A stretch of 21,348 nt of DNA, from positions 1-21,348 of the forward strand of contig JBBRGA010000052.1 of NCBI GenBank assembly GCA_038241115.1, written 5' to 3'. The DNA is from JANYJJ01 sp038241115. Lineage in GTDB: Bacteria; Pseudomonadota; Gammaproteobacteria; Burkholderiales; Burkholderiaceae_C. Positions 1-7,680 of the stretch are shown here, piece by piece; position 1 is the first letter of the stretch; each line of letters starts with the position of its first letter. The notes under the pieces are model-generated. The model worked only from the letters and a program-made list of their open reading frames with translations, made no database searches and was not told where the DNA came from. The translations under genes were made by a program, and so were the position numbers.

Positions 1-1
1 G

Positions 2-1507
2 AGTCCCGAATGGAAGAAGCCACTTCTCGACGCCATCACGTTTTTGAGCAGCGCCGTGCGTGCCTCGGGCTTCTCCAGTTCGCTGCGCCAGCGCATGAGT
101 GCCGAGTTGCTGGTGGAAGCGCCCTTCAAACAATTGGCGCGTGTGGCTGAGGCGGTGTGCGAGCAAGTTCGCGAGCCGTCTGATCATGCCGAGCTGATAC
201 GTAACACCCAATACCTGCGCGCGCTGCTGGACACCTGCCGGCAATGCGCCGACTCGGTACACGAACACCTCGAAGAACACGGCGTGTCTATCAACGTCGT
301 GTTCGAAGTGGACCAACTGCGCGAACGCACGCACCGCATTGAGCAACTGCTGAGCTGCGTGCTCAGCAAAGCCCCCGCGATGGATGTGACGCTGCTGTTG
401 GCCGACCTGGTGCGCACCGCCTTCGAGCGGCGCAGCGTGCGCGCGCTGTTCTCGCGTCACTATTCGCTGCTGGCGCGCAAGGTGGCCGAGCGCAGCGCAC
501 AGGCCGGCGAGCACTACATCACGCGCGACAGATCTGAATACGCGCACATGCTGCGAACGGCAGCGGGTGGCGGGGCGGTGATCGCCGGCACCACGTTGAT
601 GAAATTTGCGCTGGGTGCGCTCAGCGTGTCGGCATTTTGGGCAGGCTTTTTGGCCGGCGTGAACTATGCAGGCAGCTTTGTGTTGGTCCACGTTCTGCAC
701 TGGACAGTGGCCACCAAACAACCCGCCATGACTGCACCGGCGATGGCAGACAAGCTCAGCAACGTGGCCGACGAGGCCGCCGTGGAAAGCTTCGTGGACG
801 AGGTGGCGAATTTGATTCGCTCGCAAGTGGCCGGCATCGTGGGCAACCTCTGCGCGGTCATTCCCCTGGTGCTGGCGGTTCAATGGGCCAGCGGTGCAAT
901 TTTCGGCGCACCGGTGGTGGGCCTGAAAGACGCGCAGCATGTGCTGGACAGCGTCACCCTGCTCGGCCCGACGGCTTTGTTTGCGGCCTTCACCGGCGTG
1001 CTGCTGTTTGCCAGTTCGATCATTGCCGGTTGGGTCGAAAACTGGTTTGTCTGGAACCGTTTGGACAGCGCAATTGCCTGGAACCCCCACATCATGGCGC
1101 GCTTGGGTGCGGCGCGGGCGCAACGCTGGGCCGCCTATTGGCGCAGCAACATTTCGGGCTATGCATCGAACATTTCACTTGGCTTTCTACTGGGTTTGGT
1201 GCCAGCGGTGGCGGCGTTTTTCGGGCTGCCTTTGGAAGTCCGGCACGTCACTTTGTCAACAGGGCAACTGGCCGCAGCGGTGGGCGCGCAAGGCTGGGCG
1301 GTATTTCAACAAAGCGCGTTTTGGTGGTGCGTGGCCAGCATCCCGGTGATTGCAGCCTTGAACCTGGGCGTGAGCTTTTTCCTGGCCTTCAAGGTGGCCT
1401 TGCGATCGCGCGGGATTCGCTTGGCAGACCGCAGCCGGATCTACCGGGCCATCAGACGCAGGGCGGCGTCAAGACCGGCCTCGTTTCTGATACCGCCGCG
1501 GGCGTGA
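2..1507 (+). CDS. Site-specific recombinase (Gcr/SpecificRecomb family), 3' part
   Basis: The reading frame is open to the left window edge (frame starting at base 2, reading SPEWKKPLLDAITFL) with no start codon or ribosome site, so the gene begins outside the window. The N-terminal visible third is soluble and helical. From about base 550 on, several hydrophobic segments follow, including a stretch rich in Gly/Ala before LMKFALGALSVSAFW, then VNYAGSFVLVHVLHW, FAAFTGVLLFASSIIAGW and LGFLLGLVPAVAAFFGL. These resemble the betaproteobacterial membrane family annotated 'site-specific recombinase Gcr' (PF10136). There is no tyrosine- or serine-recombinase catalytic motif, so the recombinase label is historical and the true role is uncertain. 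The gene ends 38 bp before the convergent small ORF at 1546-1650. Family assignment is by recognition; no database search was run. Confidence 0.88.
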   Translation, partial: SPEWKKPLLDAITFLSSAVRASGFSSSLRQRMSAELLVEAPFKQLARVAEAVCEQVREPSDHAELIRNTQYLRALLDTCRQCADSVHEHLEEHGVSINVVFEVDQLRERTHRIEQLLSCVLSKAPAMDVTLLLADLVRTAFERRSVRALFSRHYSLLARKVAERSAQAGEHYITRDRSEYAHMLRTAAGGGAVIAGTTLMKFALGALSVSAFWAGFLAGVNYAGSFVLVHVLHWTVATKQPAMTAPAMADKLSNVADEAAVESFVDEVANLIRSQVAGIVGNLCAVIPLVLAVQWASGAIFGAPVVGLKDAQHVLDSVTLLGPTALFAAFTGVLLFASSIIAGWVENWFVWNRLDSAIAWNPHIMARLGAARAQRWAAYWRSNISGYASNISLGFLLGLVPAVAAFFGLPLEVRHVTLSTGQLAAAVGAQGWAVFQQSAFWWCVASIPVIAALNLGVSFFLAFKVALRSRGIRLADRSRIYRAIRRRAASRPASFLIPPRA

Positions 1508-1545
1508 TTCCGACACCGGCCGGATGCCATTGGCGTGCGCTATCT

Positions 1546-1650
1546 TTAGTCTTTGCGCTCGCCGTTCTTGCGCCCTGAAAACATCGTCCACCACACGATC
1601 AACACGATGACTGCCAGCGCGGCCGCGGCTTCCAGCAAAATTATCAGCAT
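1546..1650 (-). CDS. Small single-pass membrane protein, 34 aa, antisense to the mltA start
   Basis: ATG at 1650-1648 (minus) gives a 34-residue protein: MLIILLEAAAALAVIVLIVW, then WTMFSGRKNGERKD and a TAA stop. One hydrophobic helix (about residues 2-23) is followed by a positively charged tail, the usual layout of a small inner-membrane protein with its C-terminus in the cytoplasm. By my count about 27 of 34 codons end in G or C, as expected of a real gene here. A purine stretch, GAGAA, lies about 7 bases before the ATG. A possible minus-strand promoter lies at 1669-1697. The ATG overlaps the mltA ATG on the other strand (bases 1648-1651 read CATG). Function unknown; I recognise no named family. 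The main doubt is its short length. Confidence 0.6.
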   Translation of the reverse strand: MLIILLEAAAALAVIVLIVWWTMFSGRKNGERKD

Positions 1651-2848
1651 GAATTTGTTCTCTAGCCACTTACAGCGTTGGATGGTAGCCGCGCCAAGCT
1701 TGGTGCTGACATTGATGTTGGCAAGCTGCGCCGGCCCGCGTCCGCCCGTCGCGCCAACGCCCGACGGCGTTGCTGCCACCGCGCCCGCAGCACCCAACGC
1801 TGCACCCAACGCAGCGGCTGAAGTTCCTGCGATTCAGAGGGCGCGCTCGCGCTGGGTGCCGGTCGCTTTCACCGACTTGCCCGGCTGGGAACAAGATCGC
1901 AGCGCTGAACTCTGGCCTGCCTTGCTGCGCAGTTGCGAACGGCCTGCGCCTGAGTGGCTGAGCTTGTGCGGGCAGGCGCGCGCGGCATCGCTGCTGAACT
2001 CGTCAGATGAAGGCACGCGGCAGTGGCTCCAACAGCACCTGCAGGCCTTTCGCGTCGAGTCGCTCAGCGGAGCCGGCGAGGGTCTGATCACCGGTTACTA
2101 CGAGCCTGTGCTTGAAGCCACCCGCGCCGCACAGGGCGCGTTTAAATTTCCGCTGCACGGTGTCCCTGCCGACCTCGCAACGCGCAAGCCCTACTGGACG
2201 CGCCAACAACTCGACACCTTGCCCGCCGCGCAAGACAGTCTGCGCGGCAAAGCCATCGCGTTTGTGAGCGACCCGCTGAGCGTATTGGTGCTGCAAATCC
2301 AAGGCTCGGGCCGCTTGAATTTGCTTGAAGCCGACGGCAGCAAGAAGCGGGTGCGAGTGGCGTTTGCAGGAAGCAACGAACAGCCCTACAAATCGGTAGG
2401 GCGGTGGCTGATCGAGCAGGGCGAATTGCGCAGTGAGCAAGCGTCGTGGCCGGGCATCAAGGCTTGGACGCTGCGCAACCCGCAGCGAGTGAACGAGCTG
2501 ATGTGGGCCAACCCGAGGGTGGTTTTTTTCCGCGAAGAGACACTGCCCGACGTCGCCTCAAGCAGCCTGCCCGGTCCTCGTGGTGCACAAGGCGTGCCGC
2601 TCACCGCGGGTCGGTCCATCGCCGTCGATGCGCAAAGCATTCCCTATGGCACGCCGCTGTGGTTGAGTACCACCGAGCCTTTGTCGAACACGCCGCTGCG
2701 CCGTTTGGTGATGGCTCAAGACACCGGCACGGCGATTGTTGGCGCGGTGCGTGCTGATTATTTTTGGGGCGCTGGAGACGAGGCAGAAGCTCAAGCTGGC
2801 CGCATGAAGCAGGCGCTGTTCATGTGGGCGTTGTGGCCTCGGCCTTGA
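1649..2848 (+). CDS. mltA: Membrane-bound lytic murein transglycosylase A (lipoprotein)
   Basis: MltA cleaves the glycan strands of peptidoglycan to 1,6-anhydromuropeptides and is tethered in the periplasm by a lipid anchor. From the ATG at 1649 the product is 399 aa. A lipoprotein signal with lipobox LMLASC puts the lipidated cysteine at about residue 27. The MltA domain follows (EGLITGYYEPVLEATR), then the C-terminal 3D domain (RSIAVDAQSIPYGTPLWL, AQDTGTAIVGAVRADYFWG) with the conserved aspartates. The frame also opens upstream from a TTG at 1553, but those codons are the antisense of the small membrane ORF and do not look like a signal peptide, so the ATG at 1649 is preferred. No strong Shine-Dalgarno is visible. 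Length fits the family. Confidence 0.93.
   Translation: MNLFSSHLQRWMVAAPSLVLTLMLASCAGPRPPVAPTPDGVAATAPAAPNAAPNAAAEVPAIQRARSRWVPVAFTDLPGWEQDRSAELWPALLRSCERPAPEWLSLCGQARAASLLNSSDEGTRQWLQQHLQAFRVESLSGAGEGLITGYYEPVLEATRAAQGAFKFPLHGVPADLATRKPYWTRQQLDTLPAAQDSLRGKAIAFVSDPLSVLVLQIQGSGRLNLLEADGSKKRVRVAFAGSNEQPYKSVGRWLIEQGELRSEQASWPGIKAWTLRNPQRVNELMWANPRVVFFREETLPDVASSSLPGPRGAQGVPLTAGRSIAVDAQSIPYGTPLWLSTTEPLSNTPLRRLVMAQDTGTAIVGAVRADYFWGAGDEAEAQAGRMKQALFMWALWPRP
1669..1697 (-). promoter_or_regulatory. Possible promoter for the 34-aa membrane protein
   Basis: On the minus strand TTGGCG (1697-1692) is separated by 17 bases from TGTAAG (1674-1669). Predicted transcription would start about 12 bases before the ATG at 1650, inside the mltA signal-peptide codons. 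Match to consensus is only moderate (3/6 and 4/6). Confidence 0.25.
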
Positions 2849-3007
2849 GTGCTTTGCTTGTGTGCAGTGCTTTGTGCGCTTTACTGGACCAAAGACACAC
2901 CTGAGTACCTGTTCGCACTGCGGTTTCGAAGTCGAACTTGGGCCTTTGCTACCTCAGAGCGATCGGGGAAAGTTTGGAGTCACCATTTGACGAACGGCCG
3001 ATTCGCC

Positions 3008-4315
3008 TCAGCGGTGAGCGCCAAACCACCGCTGCGCATGCAGCCCCAAACCTGTGGCCACACTGGCGAAGCGATCACCGCGAACCGCACGCGCTGCCGG
3101 AAATGCATCGGCAATTTTTTGCGCCAGCAAGCGCAATCCGGTTGAGCCACCGGTAAAAAACAAGGCGCTGATTTGTTCGGGTTTCAAACCCGCCTGGGTC
3201 ACGGTGACGCGCGCCGCATCGACGATTCGGTCGATGTCGCCGCCGATCGCCTGTGCCGCGCTTTGCTCGGTCAGTGCCACGCTCAGACGCGCTTCGACAT
3301 GGCTCAGATCGATGCGGGTGTCGGCTCCCTCTGAAACATCGATCTTGGCTTGCTCGGCCCTTGCCGCCAGTTCGTGACCCAAACGTTCAGTCACGAGCAC
3401 CATCAGTCGTTGGTGGTGTTTGGGGTCGGCGTAAAACGTGCGCATTTGGCGCAGCTCGGCAACACGTGCGGGGCCGTAAACCGTGTTGATGAGGTGCCAT
3501 GTGGCCAGGTCAAAGTACACACCGCTGGGCACTTCACGTGGCGCGGCGCCGAGCACGCTCGGGCCCATGGCGCCATAGCCAAATTCGGGCAGCATGCTGG
3601 CCAGTTCGACACGGCGGTCGAAGTCGGTGCCTGCGATGTGAACGCCGTGATTGGCGAGGATGTCGGCTTTTCGGTCGAGCAAGGCCGCCCGCTTCGGACC
3701 CACTCGCACCACCGAAAAGTCAGACGTGCCGCCGCCAATGTCGGCTACCAGAACCACCTCTTCTGAAGTGACGCTGCGTTCGTAATCGAAGGCGGCGGCG
3801 ATCGGCTCGAACTGGAAATGCACGTCGGTGTAACCCACGGCGTTCGCTGCGCGTGTCAGGGCGGCTTGGGCTTGCGCGTCGCGCGCCGGGTCATCGTCCA
3901 CAAAAAACACCGGGCGGCCAATGACGGCGCGATGAATGGGCGCTCCAGCTTGGGCCTCGGCCAGCGCTTTCAGGTGCTTCAAATAGCCCGCGATGATGTC
4001 GAGGTACTTCACGCCTCGCCCGCCGCCCACCTCGGTGGTTTGTTCGACCAGGCTGCTGCCCAAGATGCTCTTCATCGACCGCATCAAGCGGCCGTCCAAG
4101 CCGTCGACATAGGCAGCCACCGCAGCACGACCGAAGGCACAGGTTTGACCACGGTGCTGCGGGCCGCCCCGCTCGGAACCATCGGCAAAGTAGAAAACCG
4201 CGGTGGGCATGGTGCGGTGCTCGCCTTCCAGTGGAACCAAGCGCATCGCATCTCGGCTGATATCAGGCACGGCAATGGCCGAGTTGGAGGTGCCGAAGTC
4301 GATGGCGCAGTACAT
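3008..4315 (-). CDS. yegD: Hsp70-family ATPase, YegD-like
   Basis: This 435-aa protein is a stand-alone actin/Hsp70-fold nucleotide-binding domain with no substrate-binding domain, as in the YegD group of putative chaperones. Visible motifs are phosphate-1 (IDFGTSNSAIAV, near the N-terminus), phosphate-2 (LVADIGGGTSDFSVVRVG) and the adenosine motif (ALFFTGGSTGLRLLAQKI) near the C-terminus. The N-terminus matches the family at the ATG (4315-4313). A TACAAT -10-like box at 4359-4364 (minus) would give a leader of roughly 35 bases. It converges on mltA across 159 bp in which I see no clear intrinsic terminator, and diverges from the Bug-type gene at 4493. The client is unknown. Confidence 0.9.
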   Translation of the reverse strand: MYCAIDFGTSNSAIAVPDISRDAMRLVPLEGEHRTMPTAVFYFADGSERGGPQHRGQTCAFGRAAVAAYVDGLDGRLMRSMKSILGSSLVEQTTEVGGGRGVKYLDIIAGYLKHLKALAEAQAGAPIHRAVIGRPVFFVDDDPARDAQAQAALTRAANAVGYTDVHFQFEPIAAAFDYERSVTSEEVVLVADIGGGTSDFSVVRVGPKRAALLDRKADILANHGVHIAGTDFDRRVELASMLPEFGYGAMGPSVLGAAPREVPSGVYFDLATWHLINTVYGPARVAELRQMRTFYADPKHHQRLMVLVTERLGHELAARAEQAKIDVSEGADTRIDLSHVEARLSVALTEQSAAQAIGGDIDRIVDAARVTVTQAGLKPEQISALFFTGGSTGLRLLAQKIADAFPAARAVRGDRFASVATGLGLHAQRWFGAHR

Positions 4316-4358
4316 GAAACGTGGGGCTCGCGGTGCGGCTTGTCAAGGAAGGGGCGCG

Positions 4359-4364
4359 ATTGTA
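4359..4364 (-). promoter_or_regulatory. -10 box (CTACAAT) upstream of the Hsp70 gene
   Basis: The minus strand reads GCCTACAATCG, a -10 element close to TATAAT and of a form often seen before betaproteobacterial genes. At 17 bp spacing the -35 position reads GACGCC, a poor match, so only the -10 element is supported. Confidence 0.4.
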
Positions 4365-4492
4365 GGCGGGGGCAATGACGCGGCGTCGTTGCAAGCGGAC
4401 TGGCATGCCGTTTGCTTTGTTGTGCTTGCCGCAAGCGGCACCACAGCAAATATCAATCAGTTTCGAGAACCAAAATTCTCCCAGGAGTACAC

Positions 4493-5482
4493 ATGAAACG
4501 TCGTCACATATTGGCTGCGGGTGCAGCGTCTTTTGTCGCAGCCCCGGCTTGGGTAGGCGCGCAAAGCCCTGCATGGCCCACTCGCGGGCCCGTCAGGCTG
4601 GTGGCTCAGTTTCCGCCAGGTGGTTTGGTGGACACCGTTTCCCGCTTGATTGCACCGCATCTGTCGCAGGCGCTGGGCGGTCAAACGGTGCTGGTTGAAA
4701 ACCGGCCGGGCGCCGGCGGCCTGGTCGGCACGGATTACGTTTCCAAACAGCCTGCCGATGGCTACACCTTGCTGGTCAGCCACGCTTCGGTACATGTGTA
4801 CGCCACCGCCACACGTCGGGCGATGCCGTTTGATCCTGTGAACGACTTCGCCCACATCGGCATGCTGGTGGAGGCGCCCATGGTTCTGCTCGTGCGTGCT
4901 CAGTCACCGTTCCAAACGCTGGAGCAATACGTCAACGCAGCCAAGACCAAGCCTGTGCGCTACGGCTCGTCGGGTATCGGTTCGGCCAACCATTTGTTCG
5001 GCGAAATGCTCAAGCTTGAAGGCAAGGCGCCGCAGCACGACCACATTCCCTACCAAGGCAGCTCGCCTGCGATGCTGGACTTGTTGGGCGGCCAGATTGA
5101 AAGCCTCTTTGACCCCGTGACAACCAACGTGGCGCAATTGAAAGCAGGCTCGCTGCGCGCGCTGGCGGTGTCGACCCCGTCAAGGCTGCCTGCGTTGCCG
5201 AACATTCCCACCTTTGCCGAGGCGGGTTACCCCAAACTCACTGGCTCGCAGTGGCTGGGCTTGTCGGCGCCCAAGGGTTTGCCAGCGCCCATCGTGCAGC
5301 GCTTGTCGGCGCTGATCCCAGAAATTCTTGCCAGGGCCGATGTGATTGCCCGGCTCGAGGAACTCCAAACCTTGCCGCGCAAAACACCTTTGCTGGGCAA
5401 CGACTTTGTGCAAATCATCAACTCGCAGATCGAAACATGGCGCGCGGTGGCCAAGCAAGCCAACGTTGAAGTGATTACATAA
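4493..5482 (+). CDS. Bug-family tripartite tricarboxylate transporter solute-binding protein
   Basis: This 329-aa exported protein belongs to the Bug (TctC-like) periplasmic binding proteins, which capture small carboxylates, amides or aromatic acids. The start at 4493 is fixed by CCAGGAG just upstream and by the signal peptide MKRRHILAAGAASFVAAPAW; the paired arginines suggest Tat export, with cleavage near VGA-QS. Family hallmarks follow: VRLVAQFPPGGLVDTVSRL, VLVENRPGAGGLVGTDYV, and the middle PYQGSSPAMLDLLGGQIESLFD. No TctA/TctB membrane subunits lie nearby, which is usual because Bug genes are often orphans. It begins a co-directional group with the NTF2-like gene (37 bp gap) and the deacetylase-like gene, suggesting related substrates. 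The ligand cannot be read from sequence. Confidence 0.93.
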   Translation: MKRRHILAAGAASFVAAPAWVGAQSPAWPTRGPVRLVAQFPPGGLVDTVSRLIAPHLSQALGGQTVLVENRPGAGGLVGTDYVSKQPADGYTLLVSHASVHVYATATRRAMPFDPVNDFAHIGMLVEAPMVLLVRAQSPFQTLEQYVNAAKTKPVRYGSSGIGSANHLFGEMLKLEGKAPQHDHIPYQGSSPAMLDLLGGQIESLFDPVTTNVAQLKAGSLRALAVSTPSRLPALPNIPTFAEAGYPKLTGSQWLGLSAPKGLPAPIVQRLSALIPEILARADVIARLEELQTLPRKTPLLGNDFVQIINSQIETWRAVAKQANVEVIT

Positions 5483-5490
5483 TTGGTTTT

Positions 5491-5496
5491 TATAAA
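5491..5496 (+). promoter_or_regulatory. Possible internal -10 box before the NTF2-like gene
   Basis: TATAAA sits in an AT-rich 37-bp gap, 24 bases before the next start. TTGAAG (5466-5471) could act as a -35 but the spacing is 19 bp. It may be an internal promoter or simply AT-rich spacer. Confidence 0.25.
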
Positions 5497-5519
5497 ATTC
5501 TGCCGCAGGTGAAATTCAA

Positions 5520-5960
5520 TTGAAAACAGACTTGTCTCCCCTAAGCGCGACGGCGTCGGCTGCCGAGATCGTCAATGAATTCCTGCGTCTGATCATGATT
5601 CCCGACCCGGCAGCGGCCAGCCGTTACACAGATTCGGCCCTGAAAATCATCTTCACCGGCAAGCGCACCATGCACGCGCCCGCCGACTGCACCAAGTTCA
5701 ATGCGTTGCGCTACAAATGGGTGAAAAAACGAATTGAGCGTACCGACGTGGTGATTTCAGGCGCCGAAGAATCGGCGCGCCATGAGACTGTCGTCTACAG
5801 CATCGGCACGCTTTACGGTGAGTGGCCTGACGGCAAACCGTTTGAAGGCAATCGGTACGTCGACCGCTACGTGGTGAAAAACCAGCTGATCACGCAAATG
5901 GATGTTTGGAACGACAGCGCCGAATGGATGCTCGTGCGCGTCGGCTTGGCTGTGCTTTAA
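5520..5960 (+). CDS. NTF2/SnoaL-like protein
   Basis: The 146-aa product has the size and pattern of the cone-shaped NTF2/SnoaL fold: an N-terminal helix pair (AAEIVNEFLRLIMIPDPAAASRY), then alternating strands ending YVDRYVVKNQLITQMDVWNDSAEW. This fold hosts small isomerases, cyclases and hydrolases as well as non-catalytic proteins, so the reaction is not predictable. The start is a TTG at 5520 preceded by AGGTGA at good spacing; no better ATG precedes the conserved region. It lies between the Bug-type binding protein and the deacetylase-like gene, whose ATG is 7 bases downstream, so co-transcription is likely. A shared pathway with both neighbours is inference. Confidence 0.8.
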   Translation: MKTDLSPLSATASAAEIVNEFLRLIMIPDPAAASRYTDSALKIIFTGKRTMHAPADCTKFNALRYKWVKKRIERTDVVISGAEESARHETVVYSIGTLYGEWPDGKPFEGNRYVDRYVVKNQLITQMDVWNDSAEWMLVRVGLAVL

Positions 5961-5967
5961 CCAAGTC

Positions 5968-6897
5968 ATGGCCGTTTTGTACGGCGGTGTGCTGCCCAGC
6001 CATAACCGCTTTGATTATTCGCCGATCACAAGGCGCACACATTACCGCTGGCCGGGCGGCGCCGGCCTGGCGGTTTACCTCGGTTTCAACATCGAGCACT
6101 TTGCGTTTGGCGAAGGCATGGGTGCGGCCATCGGCCCCGCCAGTGCGCAACCTGACGTCCTGAATTACAGCTGGCGCGAATACGGCAACCGCGTGGGCGC
6201 GTGGCGCTGCCTGGAATTGTTTGATCAGCTCGGCATGCCAGCCGCCGCACTGATCAACACCGCCCTGTACGACCACTGCCCGGAATTGGTGGCCGCCTGC
6301 GTGGCGCGTGGCGATGAGCTGGTGGGCCATGGCCACAGCAACGCCGAACGCCAAGGCACGCTCGACGAAATCAGTGAACGAAATCTGCTGGCGACTTGCC
6401 GCGAAACGATGCTCAAGCAAAGCGGGCAAGCCGCTGCGGGCTGGCTGTCGCCATGGATTTCTGAAAGCCTGCACACGCCCGATCTGCTGGCAGAGGCGGG
6501 CTACAGCTACACCTTGAACTGGTGCCACGACGATCAGCCGCTGCCGATGCGCACAAAGACGCCAACACGCGGCGGCCAGCCCTTATGGGCGGTGCCTTAC
6601 CCGCAAGAGTTGAACGACATTCCGATGATCATTGCCCGCCAAATGGACGGCAAAGACTTTGCGCAAATGATCATTGACCAGCTGGATGAAATGCTCGAGC
6701 AAACGCGCTGCGAGGACTCAGCCCCGTTGGTGATGGGCATCGCGTTGCACCCCTACCTCGTGGGCCAGCCCTACCGATTGCGCCACCTGCGCCGCGCTCT
6801 GCAGCATGTGGCTGCGGCGCGCGATCAGGGCAAAGTTTGGATGGCCACGCCAGGGGCGATTTGTAGGCACGCTGCGGATCGGCTAGGCCCATTTTGA
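5968..6897 (+). CDS. Polysaccharide-deacetylase-fold hydrolase (PuuE/allantoinase-like branch)
   Basis: The 309-aa protein matches a betaproteobacterial branch of the NodB/polysaccharide deacetylase superfamily. Landmarks are RFDYSPITRR at the N-terminus, YLGFNIEHFAFG where metal-dependent members carry their Asp-Asp pair, DVLNYSWREYGNRVG, ELVGHGHSNAERQGTLDE, GWLSPWISESLHTPDLLAEAG, and VMGIALHPYLVGQPYRLRHL. The Asp-Asp metal motif is absent and the second His motif is altered, as in metal-independent PuuE allantoinases, so hydrolysis of a cyclic or linear amide is more likely than chitin or xylan deacetylation (inference). The ATG at 5968 is chosen because homologous sequence begins soon after it; the ribosome site is weak and translation may be coupled to the preceding gene 7 bp upstream. 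Confidence 0.85.
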   Translation: MAVLYGGVLPSHNRFDYSPITRRTHYRWPGGAGLAVYLGFNIEHFAFGEGMGAAIGPASAQPDVLNYSWREYGNRVGAWRCLELFDQLGMPAAALINTALYDHCPELVAACVARGDELVGHGHSNAERQGTLDEISERNLLATCRETMLKQSGQAAAGWLSPWISESLHTPDLLAEAGYSYTLNWCHDDQPLPMRTKTPTRGGQPLWAVPYPQELNDIPMIIARQMDGKDFAQMIIDQLDEMLEQTRCEDSAPLVMGIALHPYLVGQPYRLRHLRRALQHVAAARDQGKVWMATPGAICRHAADRLGPF

Positions 6898-7035
6898 CTG
6901 ACTGAAAGTTTGCGTTCGCTTCAACGCGCGTGCTTCGCTGGCCACCTCGGATTACAGGCCAATTTTCGTGCCCGGGCAGCGCACGCAAGAGTGCTCCAGA
7001 ATTCACTGCATCGACAATTTTTTCAGGAGTTCCCC

Positions 7036-7545
7036 ATGGTCCGTACCCCGCTCTTGCTGTCAGGTCTGCGCACGCTCATTGCATCGACATTTATGATTTC
7101 TGCATCTGTTGGTTTTGCCGCCGACAGCTCGGGCAGCAACAGCAGCTCTCAGACCGCCGAGCCAGACAAGTTGGTCACGGCGCGTTCGCAAATATCTGCC
7201 AAGTTGTGGCCCCAGGCGATTGCCGAACTTAAAAAGGTCAACGACACCAGCAATGCCGACTGGAACAATCTGATGGGCTACAGCCTGCGCAAGGCATCGC
7301 CACCCGACTTGGCCGGGTCAGAAAAGTTTTACAACGAGGCCTTGCGCATCGACCCTAAACACAAAGGCGCGCTGGAGTATTCGGGTGAGCTCTACCTGAT
7401 GAAAGGCGATTTGCCCACTGCCGAAAAACGCTTGGCGGCCTTGAGCAAGGTTTGCACTTTTGGTTGCGACGAATACACCGACTTGAAAAAGGCGGTTGAG
7501 CGCTTCAAGACCAACGGCAACAAGGTCGTAAGCAGTACGTACTGA
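7036..7545 (+). CDS. Exported tetratricopeptide-repeat protein
   Basis: The 169-aa product has a signal peptide (hydrophobic core LRTLIASTFMISASVGF, cleavage near FAA-DS) and a short Ser-rich linker. TPR-like helices follow: ARSQISAKLWPQAIAELKKV, a repeat around LAGSEKFYNEALRIDPKHKG, and ALEYSGELYLMKGDLPTAEK. It probably acts as a periplasmic protein-binding scaffold. Two cysteines (VCTFGCDEY) near the C-terminus could form a disulfide. The start at 7036 is set by CAGGAG 6 bases upstream and by the signal peptide; the open frame further upstream (from 6910) has no such features. It stands alone, 138 bp after the deacetylase-like gene and followed by two hairpins. Confidence 0.85.
   Translation: MVRTPLLLSGLRTLIASTFMISASVGFAADSSGSNSSSQTAEPDKLVTARSQISAKLWPQAIAELKKVNDTSNADWNNLMGYSLRKASPPDLAGSEKFYNEALRIDPKHKGALEYSGELYLMKGDLPTAEKRLAALSKVCTFGCDEYTDLKKAVERFKTNGNKVVSSTY
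7533..7544. repeat. Perfect 12-bp palindrome overlapping the TPR gene stop
   Basis: CAGTACGTACTG covers the last codons and stop of the TPR gene. It may be chance, or part of the 3' end structure with the hairpins that follow. Confidence 0.4.
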
Positions 7546-7553
7546 AACGCATT

Positions 7554-7601
7554 GGCGCAAGCGGTGCGCCTGTGAGCGTGATCGGCCGACAAATATCGGC
7601 C
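7554..7601 (+). terminator. Two tandem hairpins after the TPR gene
   Basis: GGCGCA/TGCGCC (7554-7570, 5-base loop) and GGCCGA/TCGGCC (7584-7601, 6-base loop) are two perfect 6-bp stems. No T-tract follows, so this is at best a weak or Rho-assisted terminator or an mRNA 3'-end stabiliser. Confidence 0.4.
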
Positions 7602-7680
7602 AAAGGCACCTCACCTCTTTGCATCAAAAATCCGCGTGTCCCCGGACACTGATCCTCTACTGATGCGCGGGAGCGTTGAT

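Noticed and set aside
2..1507. Evidence of an integrated mobile element from the 'recombinase' gene
   Set aside because: The Gcr-type family is a multi-pass membrane protein without known recombinase catalytic motifs, and no att sites or mobile genes are near.
637..1578. 313-codon plus-strand frame
   Set aside because: It overlaps the recombinase-family gene in another frame, is Arg/Gly-rich and lacks any motif.
2849..3145. 98-codon plus-strand frame after mltA
   Set aside because: No ribosome site; it runs into the antisense of the Hsp70 gene. The 159-bp gap only shows a 9-bp direct repeat (AGTGCTTTG at 2848 and 2866).
5890..6528. 212-codon minus-strand frame
   Set aside because: Antisense of the deacetylase-like gene; no motif.
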